Positions 9,940 through 19,288 of a DNA stretch of 64,000 nt are shown in pieces (position 1 is the first letter of the stretch; each line of letters starts with the position of its first letter). The stretch is from Granulicella mallensis (GTDB lineage: Bacteria > Acidobacteriota > Terriglobia > Terriglobales > Acidobacteriaceae): NCBI RefSeq assembly GCF_014203225.1, contig NZ_JACHIO010000003.1, positions 62,001 to 126,000 of the forward strand, read 5' to 3'. The notes under the pieces were generated by a model. It was not told where the DNA came from. It saw nothing but the letters and a program-made list of their open reading frames with translations, and did no database searches. The position numbers were made by a program, and so were the translations under genes.

Positions 9940-10430
9940 TCGATGGCTCCCAAATCGAAATAAACGGTCGACAAGACGGTTCAGAATACCGAGCCAGCGT
10001 TGCCCAGATTCCGTCGTCTAGAACAAGGATCAAAAATGATCACAAGGTGGTACACACCCCGCAAACGAATCTCATGCCACGGGAACGGTCATAAAAAGAT
10101 GCGCCCAGAGGTCCTCTTTGGCCGCCCAGACTGAGCACAGCATTGCTCCTGAGCTCTTGTCCCATGGTAGCGAGATTGGATTCAGTAGTAAAAGCAACTC
10201 TAGAGCTGCTGCACCTATCATAAATGTAGGCCCAAATTGAGTGTTCGCCAAGATGACATCTCCGTGTTTATCCATCATCTATCAGACTGGCTCATCGTTG
10301 TAAGCCAGCGTTGCGTTATCACGACCAAGTCCCACATTAGTTCGAACAAGGGATGTATTGTATCCTCGTAAAATGAAATCGTGCCTTTAGAGGCAGACAC
10401 TTAGGGCTGTCGCCCTGTAGGGAATCTTGC
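9940..10430. other. Intergenic gap between divergent genes
   Basis: About 490 bp between the minus-strand transferase and the plus-strand acyltransferase, so promoters for both should be here. A 68-codon minus-strand frame (10072-10278) lacks recognisable motifs and a good ribosome-binding site and is not called. AGGGA just before the ATG at 10431 fits a ribosome-binding site. Confidence 0.4.
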
Positions 10431-11561
10431 ATGCCAAAGGCACTCTCGCCTCAACTGAATCGTCCCGATCAGATTCATGCGCTTACTTCCCTGAGATTTT
10501 TCGCGGCACTATATGTCGTTTTCTTTCATGAATTTCCGGGGTCACAAAAGATTCCATCGTTCATCCTGCATTTGATCAGCCTGGGGTTTATCTCGGTAAG
10601 TTTCTTTTTTCTGCTGTCCGGCTACATCCTGGCAATCGTTTACCTCCCAAGAACCAAGCTAGAGACACGCAACTTCGGCGTAGCCAGATTCGCCCGTATA
10701 TACCCGTTGCTTTTTGTAACACTTTTAGCGGACACACCATTTCTACTACATCAGAGAACCGCTCTTTATGGCATAAAACCTGCCATAGTCAAAACGATTG
10801 GCACGCTTATTGGCAACATGTTGCTACTCCAAGCCTGGACTGCGAAACTGCAGTATGCCCTTAACGAACCGGCATGGTCACTTTCTGTAGAAGCTTTCTT
10901 TTATGCAAGCTTTCCTATCATAGGAAAAGCGTTATGGCGGCTGCACGGAAGATCGCTTTGGCTCACCGCAACTGCGGTGTACGTGTTTGGTCAGTTGGCA
11001 GTTTGGCTTCTTACCGTTCCCATGCACATGGGAGAACTAAAATTCCATCCATTGCTTCACCTATCTACATTTGCGCTGGGCATTTTACTGGCTCGCTGGC
11101 AGCGAGACAATAATTCACGAATGGCACCCGCAGGGCCACCCACGACGCTTCTTTATGCAACTCTTGTTTTGTCTATTGCGGCTTTCTTTGCAATTGTGCA
11201 ACTCGGACATCGAGTCCCTTATACAAACCTTCAGCATGGCCTTCTGGCCCCATTGTTTGCTGCTGTGATCTGGGCTCTATCTTACCCACAGTTTCGCGTC
11301 TCACAATGGCTTAGCCAGCGATGGCTCGTAGTGCTCGGAGAGTCCAGCTTTGGGCTGTACCTGTTGCATGCTGTTGTCCTGCATTGGTACGTAGGGACTA
11401 GCGAAAAAATGACAGGTGAACAGTTCGCGGTGTATCTCTTCTTGTGCGTTGGATTAAGCGTGCTCAGCTTTTATTACTTTGAAACGCCGGTCAGGAGATG
11501 GTTGATTAGCGCGTTTAAGTCCCGTAGCCGGGAGACGCTCGAAGCTGCCTCTGATGCTTAG
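10431..11561 (+). CDS. Acyltransferase 3 family O-acyltransferase (OafA/YrhL-like)
   Basis: A 376-residue polytopic membrane protein of the acyltransferase-3 family, which transfers acetyl or other acyl groups to sugars at the membrane. The N-terminal signature LTSLRFFAALYVVFFHE has the family's R-F-x-A and catalytic-type histidine. FFLLSGYILAIVYL, NEPAWSLSVEAFFY and the C-terminal YLLHAVVLHWYVG are also typical. About ten hydrophobic segments are spread over the chain. It is placed in an exopolysaccharide locus, so O-acetylation of the polymer is the likely role. It is transcribed opposite to the glycosyltransferase block. Confidence 0.9.
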   Translation: MPKALSPQLNRPDQIHALTSLRFFAALYVVFFHEFPGSQKIPSFILHLISLGFISVSFFFLLSGYILAIVYLPRTKLETRNFGVARFARIYPLLFVTLLADTPFLLHQRTALYGIKPAIVKTIGTLIGNMLLLQAWTAKLQYALNEPAWSLSVEAFFYASFPIIGKALWRLHGRSLWLTATAVYVFGQLAVWLLTVPMHMGELKFHPLLHLSTFALGILLARWQRDNNSRMAPAGPPTTLLYATLVLSIAAFFAIVQLGHRVPYTNLQHGLLAPLFAAVIWALSYPQFRVSQWLSQRWLVVLGESSFGLYLLHAVVLHWYVGTSEKMTGEQFAVYLFLCVGLSVLSFYYFETPVRRWLISAFKSRSRETLEAASDA

Positions 11562-11746
11562 CATCGTGGCTTACTCAATGTTGGATTGTTAGTATAGCGC
11601 GGCTTTGAAGGCCTAGTTTTCCTGTACCAAGGTCAGAGCTAGCCTCCGGCCGAGCATCAAGAGATGAGTGGGGACGACTCTCAATGTGTTCCTGCCTCTA
11701 TGCTGCAATCAGTTACTTGGGGGCCATTAGCATGAACGAGTGATGT

Positions 11747-12116
11747 TTAGACATTCGCTTCGGAACGTCCATTGAAGCTCTCCACTAAAACGGTGTCGGT
11801 CGGCTTACCAATTCTATTGGAACCGATCTTCACTCCATTCCAATAGGCCCACAGATCTATCGCCTGACTAATGAACTCGCTGTCGTTGTCAGAGGGCAGC
11901 ACCTTCGAAGCTCCACGGCTAGACTCGAGCCGGTTCAGGGTTCGAACAACATCGTCCGCCTTCAAGCTCTGTCCAGCTTCGATAGTCACGGCATCGCGGG
12001 CATACAAATCTACGATTATCAAACGAACGGAGCCGCGTGCCATCCTGTAACTGGTCCTCAACGAGGGACATACCCACGCCTAACCCGGTGCTGTGCTTTT
12101 GAACTTTTCTGCGTTG
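11747..12116 (-). pseudogene. IS3-family transposase remnant (integrase core)
   Basis: A decayed fragment of an IS3-family (IS407/IS2-like) transposase B subunit. One frame (11747-12061) has VDLYARDAVTIEAGQSLKAD, a DNDSEF in place of the catalytic DNGSEF/DNGPEF, and GKPTDTVLVESFNG near the final glutamate. The stretch just upstream is in another frame, where SLVEDQLQDGTRLRSF matches the segment expected before VDLY. A frameshift therefore lies around 12010-12035. The C-terminus is cut off after SFNGR and no orfA or terminal repeats are seen. It cannot move. Confidence 0.8.
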
Positions 12117-12257
12117 CCGTGAAGTCTTAAAGTGGCGTTAAAGGCGCGATCAACCCCACTTTGCCCTTTCGCCGCAAGCTCTACCCCGACTCGTACGTTG
12201 TATAAAGGATATAAGAGAACCGTCAGCATTTATCATGAATGTCGACTCGGTTTGCAC

Positions 12258-12299
12258 TATCCAGCGGTATCGACCCAATGGGGCTGATACCGCTGGATA
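12258..12299. repeat. Perfect 14-bp inverted repeat
   Basis: TATCCAGCGGTATC at 12258-12271 is matched by its exact reverse complement at 12286-12299, with a 14-bp spacer. It ends about 20 bp before the start of the membrane-protein gene and follows the IS3 remnant. No T-run follows on the plus strand, so a regulatory site or a leftover of an element end is as likely as a terminator. Confidence 0.7.
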
Positions 12300-12318
12300 A
12301 CGGAGCATGGAGGAAACA

Positions 12319-13914
12319 GTGGCGGCGAAATTCCGTACTTGGGTCATGACACAGTACTGGCTCGGTCTTATACCTGGACTGCTGATTCTGATCTACCGGG
12401 ACTTCATCCCCAAGTACCTCGCGAACGACGCGACTAGGCTCGTAAGCCTAAGGCTCTTTTACGATCCATCATTCATCTCACATGACTGGCTCCTATTAGC
12501 GCATTACGACGAGGACCGCCTCACAATCCTATTCAGAGCGATCTTTGCTCCGCTTTGGTTTTTGACAAAGGACGGCATTGTCATTGCGCTCATTGCTCGC
12601 GCATGCGTTTGGATCTTTCTGCTCTACGTCATTGTCCGCCTTGCCAAGGCTCTGCAACTACCACTCTTCGCCTTGGCCATCGGCTTCTTCTACTGGGTGG
12701 ATCAAGGACAATCGCTCGGCGCAGGTGAGTGGATCTTTGGCGATGCAGAAGGTAAATGCCTGGCCTACGGATGTCTTTTTCTTGCGATTGAAATGCTGCT
12801 GCGTAATCGCCCACGATGGGCGGCAGTCCTCTGTGGTCTTGCGTTTTGGTTTCACGTCCCCGTTGCGCTTTGGACGGTGTTGGCATTTTATGCCGCACTC
12901 TTGATTGCTGAACGGAAAAACTTCTTAAAGGGCTTCGTCATTCCCGCCCTGATCACAGTTGCAGTGTGCCTTCCGATGGCCCTCATTGCACTGAGATACA
13001 TGGAGGTCTCGGCTCCAGCGCCTGCGGGCATCTCCATCGACTGGCTGATTGTTATGTTCCGCAATCCGCACCACATGGATCCACACCACTTTCATGGCTG
13101 GCGCGAACTGGTTGAACTTGTCGTTTGCGCCACATTGGCAACACTCAGCTTCTGTGTCTCTCTCGGAGATAAGAAACGGACGTTTCTCTCCTTATTTTTG
13201 TTCATGCTGCTCGGGGAATTTGCCTGTGGAGTGCTTGCCCGCGAAGCAAACTTTCTGGGCCTGCTTAAAACCTACCCTTTCCGTGCCGCAGATGTACTCG
13301 TTTTCTTTTTTGCATGCCTCACATTGCCATCGTTGATCGCGAATTTGATTTCTCGTGTATCTAAACCTCGCTTCGCCCAGCTGCAGCCCCATGGCGCCAG
13401 GGTGACAGCCGGCGCCGTAGCGTGTGCACTCTTGATCTTGCCTACCATCTCTATAGGTTTAATGAAGAGTGATAAGTTCTTCGTACATCAGTTCGTTACC
13501 TCATGGGTGGCCTTCGCAAATCACCAGCAAACCTCCTACTCCGAAATGACGGAGTGGATAAGACTCAATACCCCCAAGGACACCGTCATTATCGCGCCTC
13601 CATGGCTCAATGACTTCACGTTGGAATCGGAGCGAGCAACGGTTGTCAACTTTGGTCGTGACCCTCACAATGGCTTAATCGTTGAGTGGTACCAACGGTA
13701 CTGCGCCATGAATGGAGGTCCCTATCACACGTTTGGGACCGATACAGAAACTGAAGTTCAGCGTCACTACGACTTTCTTGATGCCGCGCAGGTGCAAGAT
13801 ATCCACAAGAGATACGGTGGGCAGTTCTACTTCACAAAGATCCCTCGATCCGAGCCAAATCTTCAACTCGTTCATGCAAACGCTAACTACTATCTCTATG
13901 CAATCAAGGACTGA
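12319..13914 (+). CDS. Polytopic GT-C-like membrane protein
   Basis: A roughly 531-residue membrane protein with about ten hydrophobic helices in the first 380 residues and a soluble C-terminal part. The GTG at 12319 has GGAGG five bases upstream; the in-frame ATG at 12307 has its SD-like bases too close. The central segment GDAEGKCLAYGCLFLAIEML followed by FWFHVPVALW resembles bacterial GT-C/DUF6798-like membrane proteins that use polyprenyl-linked sugars. The C-terminal soluble part includes EWIRLNTPKDTVIIAPPW. It may act as a transferase or polymerase in exopolysaccharide assembly, but this is inference. Its last part is repeated downstream. Confidence 0.65.
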   Translation: MAAKFRTWVMTQYWLGLIPGLLILIYRDFIPKYLANDATRLVSLRLFYDPSFISHDWLLLAHYDEDRLTILFRAIFAPLWFLTKDGIVIALIARACVWIFLLYVIVRLAKALQLPLFALAIGFFYWVDQGQSLGAGEWIFGDAEGKCLAYGCLFLAIEMLLRNRPRWAAVLCGLAFWFHVPVALWTVLAFYAALLIAERKNFLKGFVIPALITVAVCLPMALIALRYMEVSAPAPAGISIDWLIVMFRNPHHMDPHHFHGWRELVELVVCATLATLSFCVSLGDKKRTFLSLFLFMLLGEFACGVLAREANFLGLLKTYPFRAADVLVFFFACLTLPSLIANLISRVSKPRFAQLQPHGARVTAGAVACALLILPTISIGLMKSDKFFVHQFVTSWVAFANHQQTSYSEMTEWIRLNTPKDTVIIAPPWLNDFTLESERATVVNFGRDPHNGLIVEWYQRYCAMNGGPYHTFGTDTETEVQRHYDFLDAAQVQDIHKRYGGQFYFTKIPRSEPNLQLVHANANYYLYAIKD

Positions 13915-14099
13915 TTTACAACAATTCGTGAAGGCTCTTGAATCAAGCTCCACATTGCAGAAACGGTAGGCGAAGTTCAGCGTCACTACAATTTTCTGGA
14001 TGCCGCGCAGGTGCAAGACACCCGGAAAATGTACGGTGGATAGTTCTATTTCGCAAAGATCCCTCAGTCCGAGCCAAATCTTCAGTTCGTGTATGTCAC
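13753..14099 (+). repeat. Duplicated 3' end of the membrane-protein gene
   Basis: Bases 13753-13880 (the gene's C-terminal codons) and 13972-14099 are a diverged direct repeat offset by exactly 219 bp, with no indels. Shared blocks include GATGCCGCGCAGGTGCAAGA and CCGAGCCAAATCTTCA. The offset is a multiple of three, but the second copy lies after the gene's stop and has an internal TAG where the first has CAG. It is therefore a dead fragment of a duplicate or of a lost paralogue. Confidence 0.85.
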
Positions 14100-14189
14100 G
14101 TCATCGACATGCAGATTCGTTCGGCAAGGATTGATCTCGGCAAGACGACCTTTCATTGGTGAAGTTTACGCAGAAGCAGCTCATCACGT

Positions 14190-14402
14190 TTACGTCAACG
14201 TGCAGACTTCCTTGATCGGGATGGAGACCCCTGTCTCAATGAGGCCGGAGATGAAATGAAAGTTACGGGTCAGCCTGTCTAGATTCGCGAGCTCGGCAAG
14301 CAGGGATCTGGTCCCCAAAAAGCGGGAGACAGCGTCCTGCAGTGCTTGAAGCCCAAGACCGCTCTCACCCTGATGCTCAGTCGAAACCCGGTAGAAGGCC
14401 AC
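14190..14402 (-). pseudogene. Serine recombinase (resolvase) N-terminal remnant
   Basis: The 70-codon frame starts with AFYRVSTEHQGESGLGLQAL, the classic resolvase N-terminus with its catalytic serine in YRVST. It then jumps to NLDRLTRNFHFISGLIETGV, which in intact enzymes lies some 40-50 residues further on. The intervening part and the whole C-terminus are missing. It is a deletion remnant of a mobile-element recombinase. Confidence 0.8.
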
Positions 14403-14483
14403 AAACGTGCTCCTTCAGGGCGATTATCCTGGCTGAAATAACCGTTTTAGGAATACAAGCAGCTACTTAGTTGATGGCCCCCA

Positions 14484-15610
14484 TCAAGAGCGCACAATGG
14501 CGACAGTGGAGCGTTGCTTGTAAAGACGGGTCAGGGTTTTGCGGACGGGGATATCGTAAAAATGCGCGGCTAACCAGGAGAGCAGGACGAGCCCAGCGGT
14601 GTAGGCGAGCATGACAGGCGCGGAGAGCGGTTGATGGGTGTGGGCGAAGCGGATAGCTGGGACAATGTCAGCGGCCAGAGCATAGGCGGGTGCAGGACGT
14701 AAAGCGGGTAGGAGATGGTGCCGAGAAAGGCGCAAAGGGGCGTCCAGCGCGAGGAAACTGAGACGTGGGCGCCATAATAGACAATCAGTGGAAAAAGTAG
14801 GAGGAGCAAGACTAATTCTGGTGCGGCATTGTGGGTAAGACTGGGGGGACCGCAGAGAGCCAACACGAAGACGAAAGTGATGGCAGTGGCAGCGAGAATC
14901 GACGGACCGACGAGCAGTCGGGCGCGTGCCTGGTGGCGATAGAGGCGGAAGGTGAGTACCCCCAACAGGAAGGACAAGGAGACGCGGCTGAAGCCGACGT
15001 AGGCGCTGTCGAAGGTGTAGCCGCGATCGAGTGTACCGAGATGGAGGCGCTCGCCGGTGAGGGCAATAGCAGCGAGGGTCACCAAAATAACGAGGAAACC
15101 GGTAGTGGCAAGTCGCCTGCGCACAAGGACAGCGTACAAAAGGTTTGCGATAAGTTCGAAGAAAAGGGTCCACATTACTCTGTCGAGAGGAAAGAGGACA
15201 TAGCGCGCGGAGGGAAGGACAAGGAGTCCTAGGGCGGTTTCCAAGGCGATTCGGAAAATAAAGGTGCCTACAGGGGCGTGCAGGTGCAACTGGAGGGCTA
15301 GTTCGACCGCACCGACGACCGTGCCGATAGCGGCGATCGGATACAGGCGGATAAGGCGGGCGACAAAGAAATTCTTGAAGGTAAGAAAGGTGCTGAGGCG
15401 CTGCTCGTAGGAGAAGGCGATGACGAAGCCGCTGAGACAGAAAAAAAAGTCAACAGCAAGAAAACTGTTTTCAGTAACAAAGGACTGCGCATAGACCGGT
15501 GGAGAATGCCTCATGATGACGAGTATGGCCGCCAAGCCTCGGAGAGCATCAAGGAAATGAAAACGATGATGCTCGGGCGGCGTGGCTGGATTAACTACGA
15601 CGTTCGTCAT
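14484..15610 (-). pseudogene. Acyltransferase 3 family gene, frameshifted
   Basis: An O-acyltransferase of the acyltransferase-3 family, about 375 residues if intact. The first frame (from 15610) starts with FLDALRGLAAILVIMRHSPP, the family's R-x-x-A...H signature, and runs to ISYPLYVLHP. From about 14690 the homologous sequence continues in the next frame as AYALAADIVPAIRFAH and ends SWLAAHFYDIPVRKTLTRLY, the usual C-terminus, with a stop at 14484. In the first frame translation ends in non-homologous Ser/Pro-rich sequence. A one-base change near 14686-14693 explains this. It is either a real pseudogene or a sequencing error. Confidence 0.85.
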
Positions 15611-16021
15611 TTGTTTCCATTCGTCACAAAGGATGGAGGAGCAACGCCAATTTTACAAGATATCCCTAGTCGAGACTGTGAGTTTGTGGAATGCGGGCCT
15701 CATGCGCGTTCCAAGTTCGAAGGGCATCAAATCCATAGCCTGCCTTGAGGATCGCCCATGCTCTCCGGAATGGCTATTTTTCTCTTTGTTTTGGGCTGGG
15801 GCATGCGGATCGGGCGCTGCGAGAGTTGGCTGTGCAGTCGCGAATAAAACTACTCAATCCAGTAAAGCCGGTCATCCCACCACCCTCTAATCAACATCAT
15901 CGCTGAGCAACTAGGAGTTCCTGTCGATGTGTGGACAGTTCGCGATTGGGCATGATCGAAGAGTGTACGGATACGGAGGCTTTGGGACAACTCGAATAGT
16001 CCTCGCGTGGGCCCTATTAGC
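15611..16021. other. Non-coding stretch
   Basis: No gene is supported. It lies upstream of the frameshifted acyltransferase, so its promoter should be at the left end. The right end runs into the recombinase remnant. Short open frames here show no motif. Confidence 0.4.
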
Positions 16022-16271
16022 GGCCTAGGAGTGTCTCATGAAGACTACGTCTCAAATACCGCCGCATTGGTGAGATTCGAGAGCGAACTGTCGCGGTCAG
16101 AAAGCCGCCCGCGCTCGCAAAGGAAGTAGCCCGGCGAAGCTCTCCCCTAAAGAAATTAGAACAATTCGCTCCTTGCTCAAAACCGCCGACATGCCTGTCG
16201 CTGAGATTGCCGCCCACTCTGGCATTGCTCGCTCCACCTTTTACCGCACGATCTACAAACCTGCCGCTTGA
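16022..16271 (+). pseudogene. Serine recombinase C-terminal remnant
   Basis: One frame gives AALVRFESELSRSES (from 16061), matching the long-helix region of resolvases. After a frameshift near 16098 the next frame gives GQKAARARKG and then LSPKEIRTIRSLLKTADM and VAEIAAHSGIARSTFYRTI, a Hin/resolvase helix-turn-helix, ending at the TGA at 16269-16271. The catalytic N-terminus is absent. It lies on the strand opposite to the N-terminal fragment at 14190, so the two are not simply halves of one gene. Confidence 0.75.
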
Positions 16272-16536
16272 GTGTGCACCGCTTAGTCTGTCTAGGTCAG
16301 TGGATGTACTCAATCTCCGGCAAATTGCTCTTTGCTCTTCAGAAAGATGTTTCCATTCCCTACGATCTGCTTTCAGGTTAAGAGCACAATCCACAAAGCC
16401 CGTTCGTGAAAATGAATTTCAAATTGCTCCACTACAGAGGATTCCCCTCCTGCCTTATCAGGAGGACCACTGACCTTCCCTCACGTATACTGAGTACATC
16501 GAGATCTCAAATCTACAATGCTGAGTGCACGCTGAC

Positions 16537-17490
16537 ATGATCGAGTCTCAACCCCTGATTAGTGTGATTGTGCCGTGCTTCAACGAAGAAGATGGCATTG
16601 CTATGTGTCACGAACGGCTTTCCGCCGTTTTGAGCGGTATTACCGACGCCTATGAAATCATCTACGTGGACGACGGCTCTCGAGACCGCACCGCAGAGCT
16701 GCTGCGCAGCTTCCACCAAGCTGATCCGCGCGTCGTCGTACTCCGATTCAGCCGCAACTTCGGCCATCAACCGGCGGTTTCGGCCGGGCTGGATGCCGTA
16801 CGCGGCCAGGCCGTGGTAATCATAGACGCCGACCTCCAGGACCCGCCGGAGCTAATTCCCTCCATGCTCGAACTCTGGCGCAAGGACTATCAGGTGGTCT
16901 ACGGCGTGCGCGTAAACCGCGAGGGTGAAACCGGCTTCAAGTTGTGGTCCGCCAAAATGTTTTACCGCATCATTAACTCGCTCTCCGATGTCGAAATTCC
17001 GCTCGATACCGGAGACTTCCGCCTTATGGACCAAGCCATCGTAAGCGCGTTCCGGCAGATGCCAGAGCGGCATCGTCTATTGAGAGGCATGTCCAGTTGG
17101 ATCGGCTTCAACCAGATTGGGCTGCACTACGAGCGCTCAGCGCGCTTTGCCGGCACGACCAAATATCCGCTGCGTAAAATGCTAGGCCTCGCGCTCGACG
17201 GCATCGTGTCGTTCTCCACCATTCCGCTTCGCTTGGTGACTATCATGGGCTTCGCAGCGGCACTGCTGGCGTTTATCGGGATCATATACTCGCTGGTGGT
17301 GCGACTGGTGACCCACTCGTGGGTACAGGGCTGGGCGATATCGTTCATTGGCATGCTCTTCATGTCCGGCACGCAGATGCTCTGCCTGGGTGTGCTGGGA
17401 GAGTATGTGGGGCGCATCTATACCGAATCCAAACAGCGGCCGCTGTACCTGCTGCGCGAGGTACTGCGTTCGCCGCAGCCCCGTCTGTAA
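16537..17490 (+). CDS. Polyprenyl-phosphate glycosyltransferase, GT2 (DPM1/GtrB-like)
   Basis: A 317-residue GT2 enzyme (ATG at 16537; an in-frame GTG lies four codons earlier). ISVIVPCFNEEDG opens the nucleotide-binding fold, YVDDGSRDRT follows, and IIDADLQDPPELI has the DxD-type motif. The C-terminus has two membrane helices (LVTIMGFAAALLAFIGIIYS and a second ending LGEYVGRIY) and the ESKQRPLYL tail. This is the architecture of enzymes that load a sugar onto undecaprenyl or dolichyl phosphate. It probably supplies a lipid-linked sugar for decoration of the polymer outside the membrane by a GT-C enzyme. It faces the flippase gene convergently. Confidence 0.9.
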   Translation: MIESQPLISVIVPCFNEEDGIAMCHERLSAVLSGITDAYEIIYVDDGSRDRTAELLRSFHQADPRVVVLRFSRNFGHQPAVSAGLDAVRGQAVVIIDADLQDPPELIPSMLELWRKDYQVVYGVRVNREGETGFKLWSAKMFYRIINSLSDVEIPLDTGDFRLMDQAIVSAFRQMPERHRLLRGMSSWIGFNQIGLHYERSARFAGTTKYPLRKMLGLALDGIVSFSTIPLRLVTIMGFAAALLAFIGIIYSLVVRLVTHSWVQGWAISFIGMLFMSGTQMLCLGVLGEYVGRIYTESKQRPLYLLREVLRSPQPRL

Positions 17491-17596
17491 ATACCCAGTT
17501 CAATCGCTCAAATCTCCGAGCATCGCCTGGACACCTCTGGTGTCATAGGCGTTAGAGGTGTGCTCGACAGGTCTACAATCCGGCGTTGAAATCAAT

Positions 17597-17636
17597 GGAC
17601 AGTTGAGGGTACGCCGGTTGATGCCCTCAACTGTCC
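17597..17636. terminator. Bidirectional terminator hairpin
   Basis: GGACAGTTGAGGG and CCCTCAACTGTCC form a perfect 13-bp stem with a 14-nt loop, six bases before the stop codon of the minus-strand flippase gene and downstream of the plus-strand GT2 gene. The position between convergent genes suits a shared terminator, although there is no long T-run. Confidence 0.65.
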
Positions 17637-17641
17637 GCCTC

Positions 17642-19054
17642 TTACGACTCGCTCTTTCTTGGCACGGACTCAAGAGGCACGCTGCCATCTTCCAGAGGAT
17701 ATAAGTCCATATAAGCTTCGGATTCGACCACGCTTTCGGGAACCATCACAGGCTTTTCCTCGGTCTCCCTCGGTCCCTTGATGAATCCGTAGGCGCCGGA
17801 AAGAATATTGATGAAAAGCGAGGTCACATTGGTAGCCACAGTGAGCCACAGCACACCTCGCACCGTGCTCATATCGGCTTTGAATATGAAGAGGATCTGT
17901 ACAGCGAGTGTAAGTCCGATACTGAGACCGACATTCCACCAGTAGACGAATTTTCGCGCCGTATGGATACACCACATCACCGAACTGAAAAAGCTTATCG
18001 AGCTTGCGGCTACCGCAAGCTGAACTTCAAACCGCAGATTACTGTATTGCGGCCCCAACACCCACAGCAGAACCTGGGGAAAGAAATAGGTCATCTGCAT
18101 AACGGCCAAACAAATTGCCGCAGTAAGCAGTAGAGTGATCGTATAGCTGGATCGCAAGCGCGATTTAGGCAGCTTCGCAAAATAGGGCTCTATAAACAGA
18201 GCATTTCCCTGCTTAAAGATGACAAAGATCTGCCCCAGTCTCGCCAATGCACCTACACTCGAAACACCTTGCGTATGCCCGAAAAAGGTGATCAGGAAAA
18301 GGGATATCTGTCCCTGAAGAGCGTAAAAAATGGCTTGCGGAATATTGGGCAGCGCAAGGCCAACAATGGCACGTTTCAATTGAGGCGTTGGTATGCCGAC
18401 GACTCCAAGAAGCTTGCGCGCGTGCCAATAATAGTCAATGCCTACATAGACAAGGCCAAGAACGTTGAGCAAAATAGCTGTAAAAGGGCCCAGTAGGTGC
18501 AGCCGCCAAAACAATACGAGCAACACCAGGGTTCCCACATTCGAAATCATTGTGGCCCGATACCAGAGTGCTCGTCTGCGCAGCAGGATCAGAACCGCTC
18601 CATACGCTGAACCGATGCGCACGAACCATGTGGAGATCAGCAGGATCACGATCATTGATGCGACGACCTGCCAATTCCAATTTCTATGCTTTACCAGGAG
18701 GGGATAGAAAAAGATTGTCCCCGTGCCCACGATTCCAAACGCCCAATACGAAAGTTGCCGCAACGATGCAACATAATCAGCGATCAACTGACGATTATCG
18801 ATACGATCGCCGACGAGAGGAATCAGCGTCCCAGAGAAATTCACATCCATGAGGACAAGGAGAGTACCCTGGACCCCGAAGAGAACAACGAACTTCGCAT
18901 ACTCGGACGACGGCAATAAACGCACACAGAGGAGGCCGTAGAGGAGGGTTGCCGCAATGGTAACGCCCTGGGCACTGAAATACTGGAGCATTGCCCCAGC
19001 CTTAGCAGCAACCTGATCGTAGAGCGTGCGAAAAATTCTTTTGTTCTTAACCAT
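17642..19054 (-). CDS. Polysaccharide flippase (Wzx/MATE-like)
   Basis: A 470-residue polytopic protein with about twelve hydrophobic segments, typical of lipid-linked oligosaccharide flippases of the MOP superfamily. FSAQGVTIAATLLYGLLCVR near the N-terminus and ALARLGQIFVIFKQGNALF in the middle fit the family. The ATG is preceded by AAGGATGTT. It would move undecaprenyl-linked repeat units across the inner membrane, linking the cytoplasmic glycosyltransferases to export. The last 40 residues are acidic and cytoplasmic. The family is well supported; the substrate is inferred from its neighbours. Confidence 0.8.
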   Translation of the reverse strand: MVKNKRIFRTLYDQVAAKAGAMLQYFSAQGVTIAATLLYGLLCVRLLPSSEYAKFVVLFGVQGTLLVLMDVNFSGTLIPLVGDRIDNRQLIADYVASLRQLSYWAFGIVGTGTIFFYPLLVKHRNWNWQVVASMIVILLISTWFVRIGSAYGAVLILLRRRALWYRATMISNVGTLVLLVLFWRLHLLGPFTAILLNVLGLVYVGIDYYWHARKLLGVVGIPTPQLKRAIVGLALPNIPQAIFYALQGQISLFLITFFGHTQGVSSVGALARLGQIFVIFKQGNALFIEPYFAKLPKSRLRSSYTITLLLTAAICLAVMQMTYFFPQVLLWVLGPQYSNLRFEVQLAVAASSISFFSSVMWCIHTARKFVYWWNVGLSIGLTLAVQILFIFKADMSTVRGVLWLTVATNVTSLFINILSGAYGFIKGPRETEEKPVMVPESVVESEAYMDLYPLEDGSVPLESVPRKSES

Positions 19055-19288
19055 AACATCCTTAAACGTTTGCCATAACTCGCTGTTAGGAGCTATGGCA
19101 GTTGAGACAACAATCGATCAATGTGCAGGCAGTTCACATTTCCCCCAAGGAGAGTTGCCAAAAGCATGTACTGGGCTGCTTCATTCATTATAAGAGAGCC
19201 ATGGGCTGAGATCCTACAGCCTCAGGTCCATCATTCAAGGGCCACCGTTCGAGTGCATGCATTCATCAAGTGGCTGCAATTGGTGGCT

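Noticed and set aside
10072..10278. A 68-codon minus-strand open frame in the gap before the acyltransferase.
   Set aside because: No ribosome-binding site, no motif, and a position where promoters are expected; not enough to call a gene.
16017..16394. A 125-codon minus-strand frame near the recombinase remnant.
   Set aside because: It is antisense to the recognisable resolvase helix-turn-helix on the plus strand.
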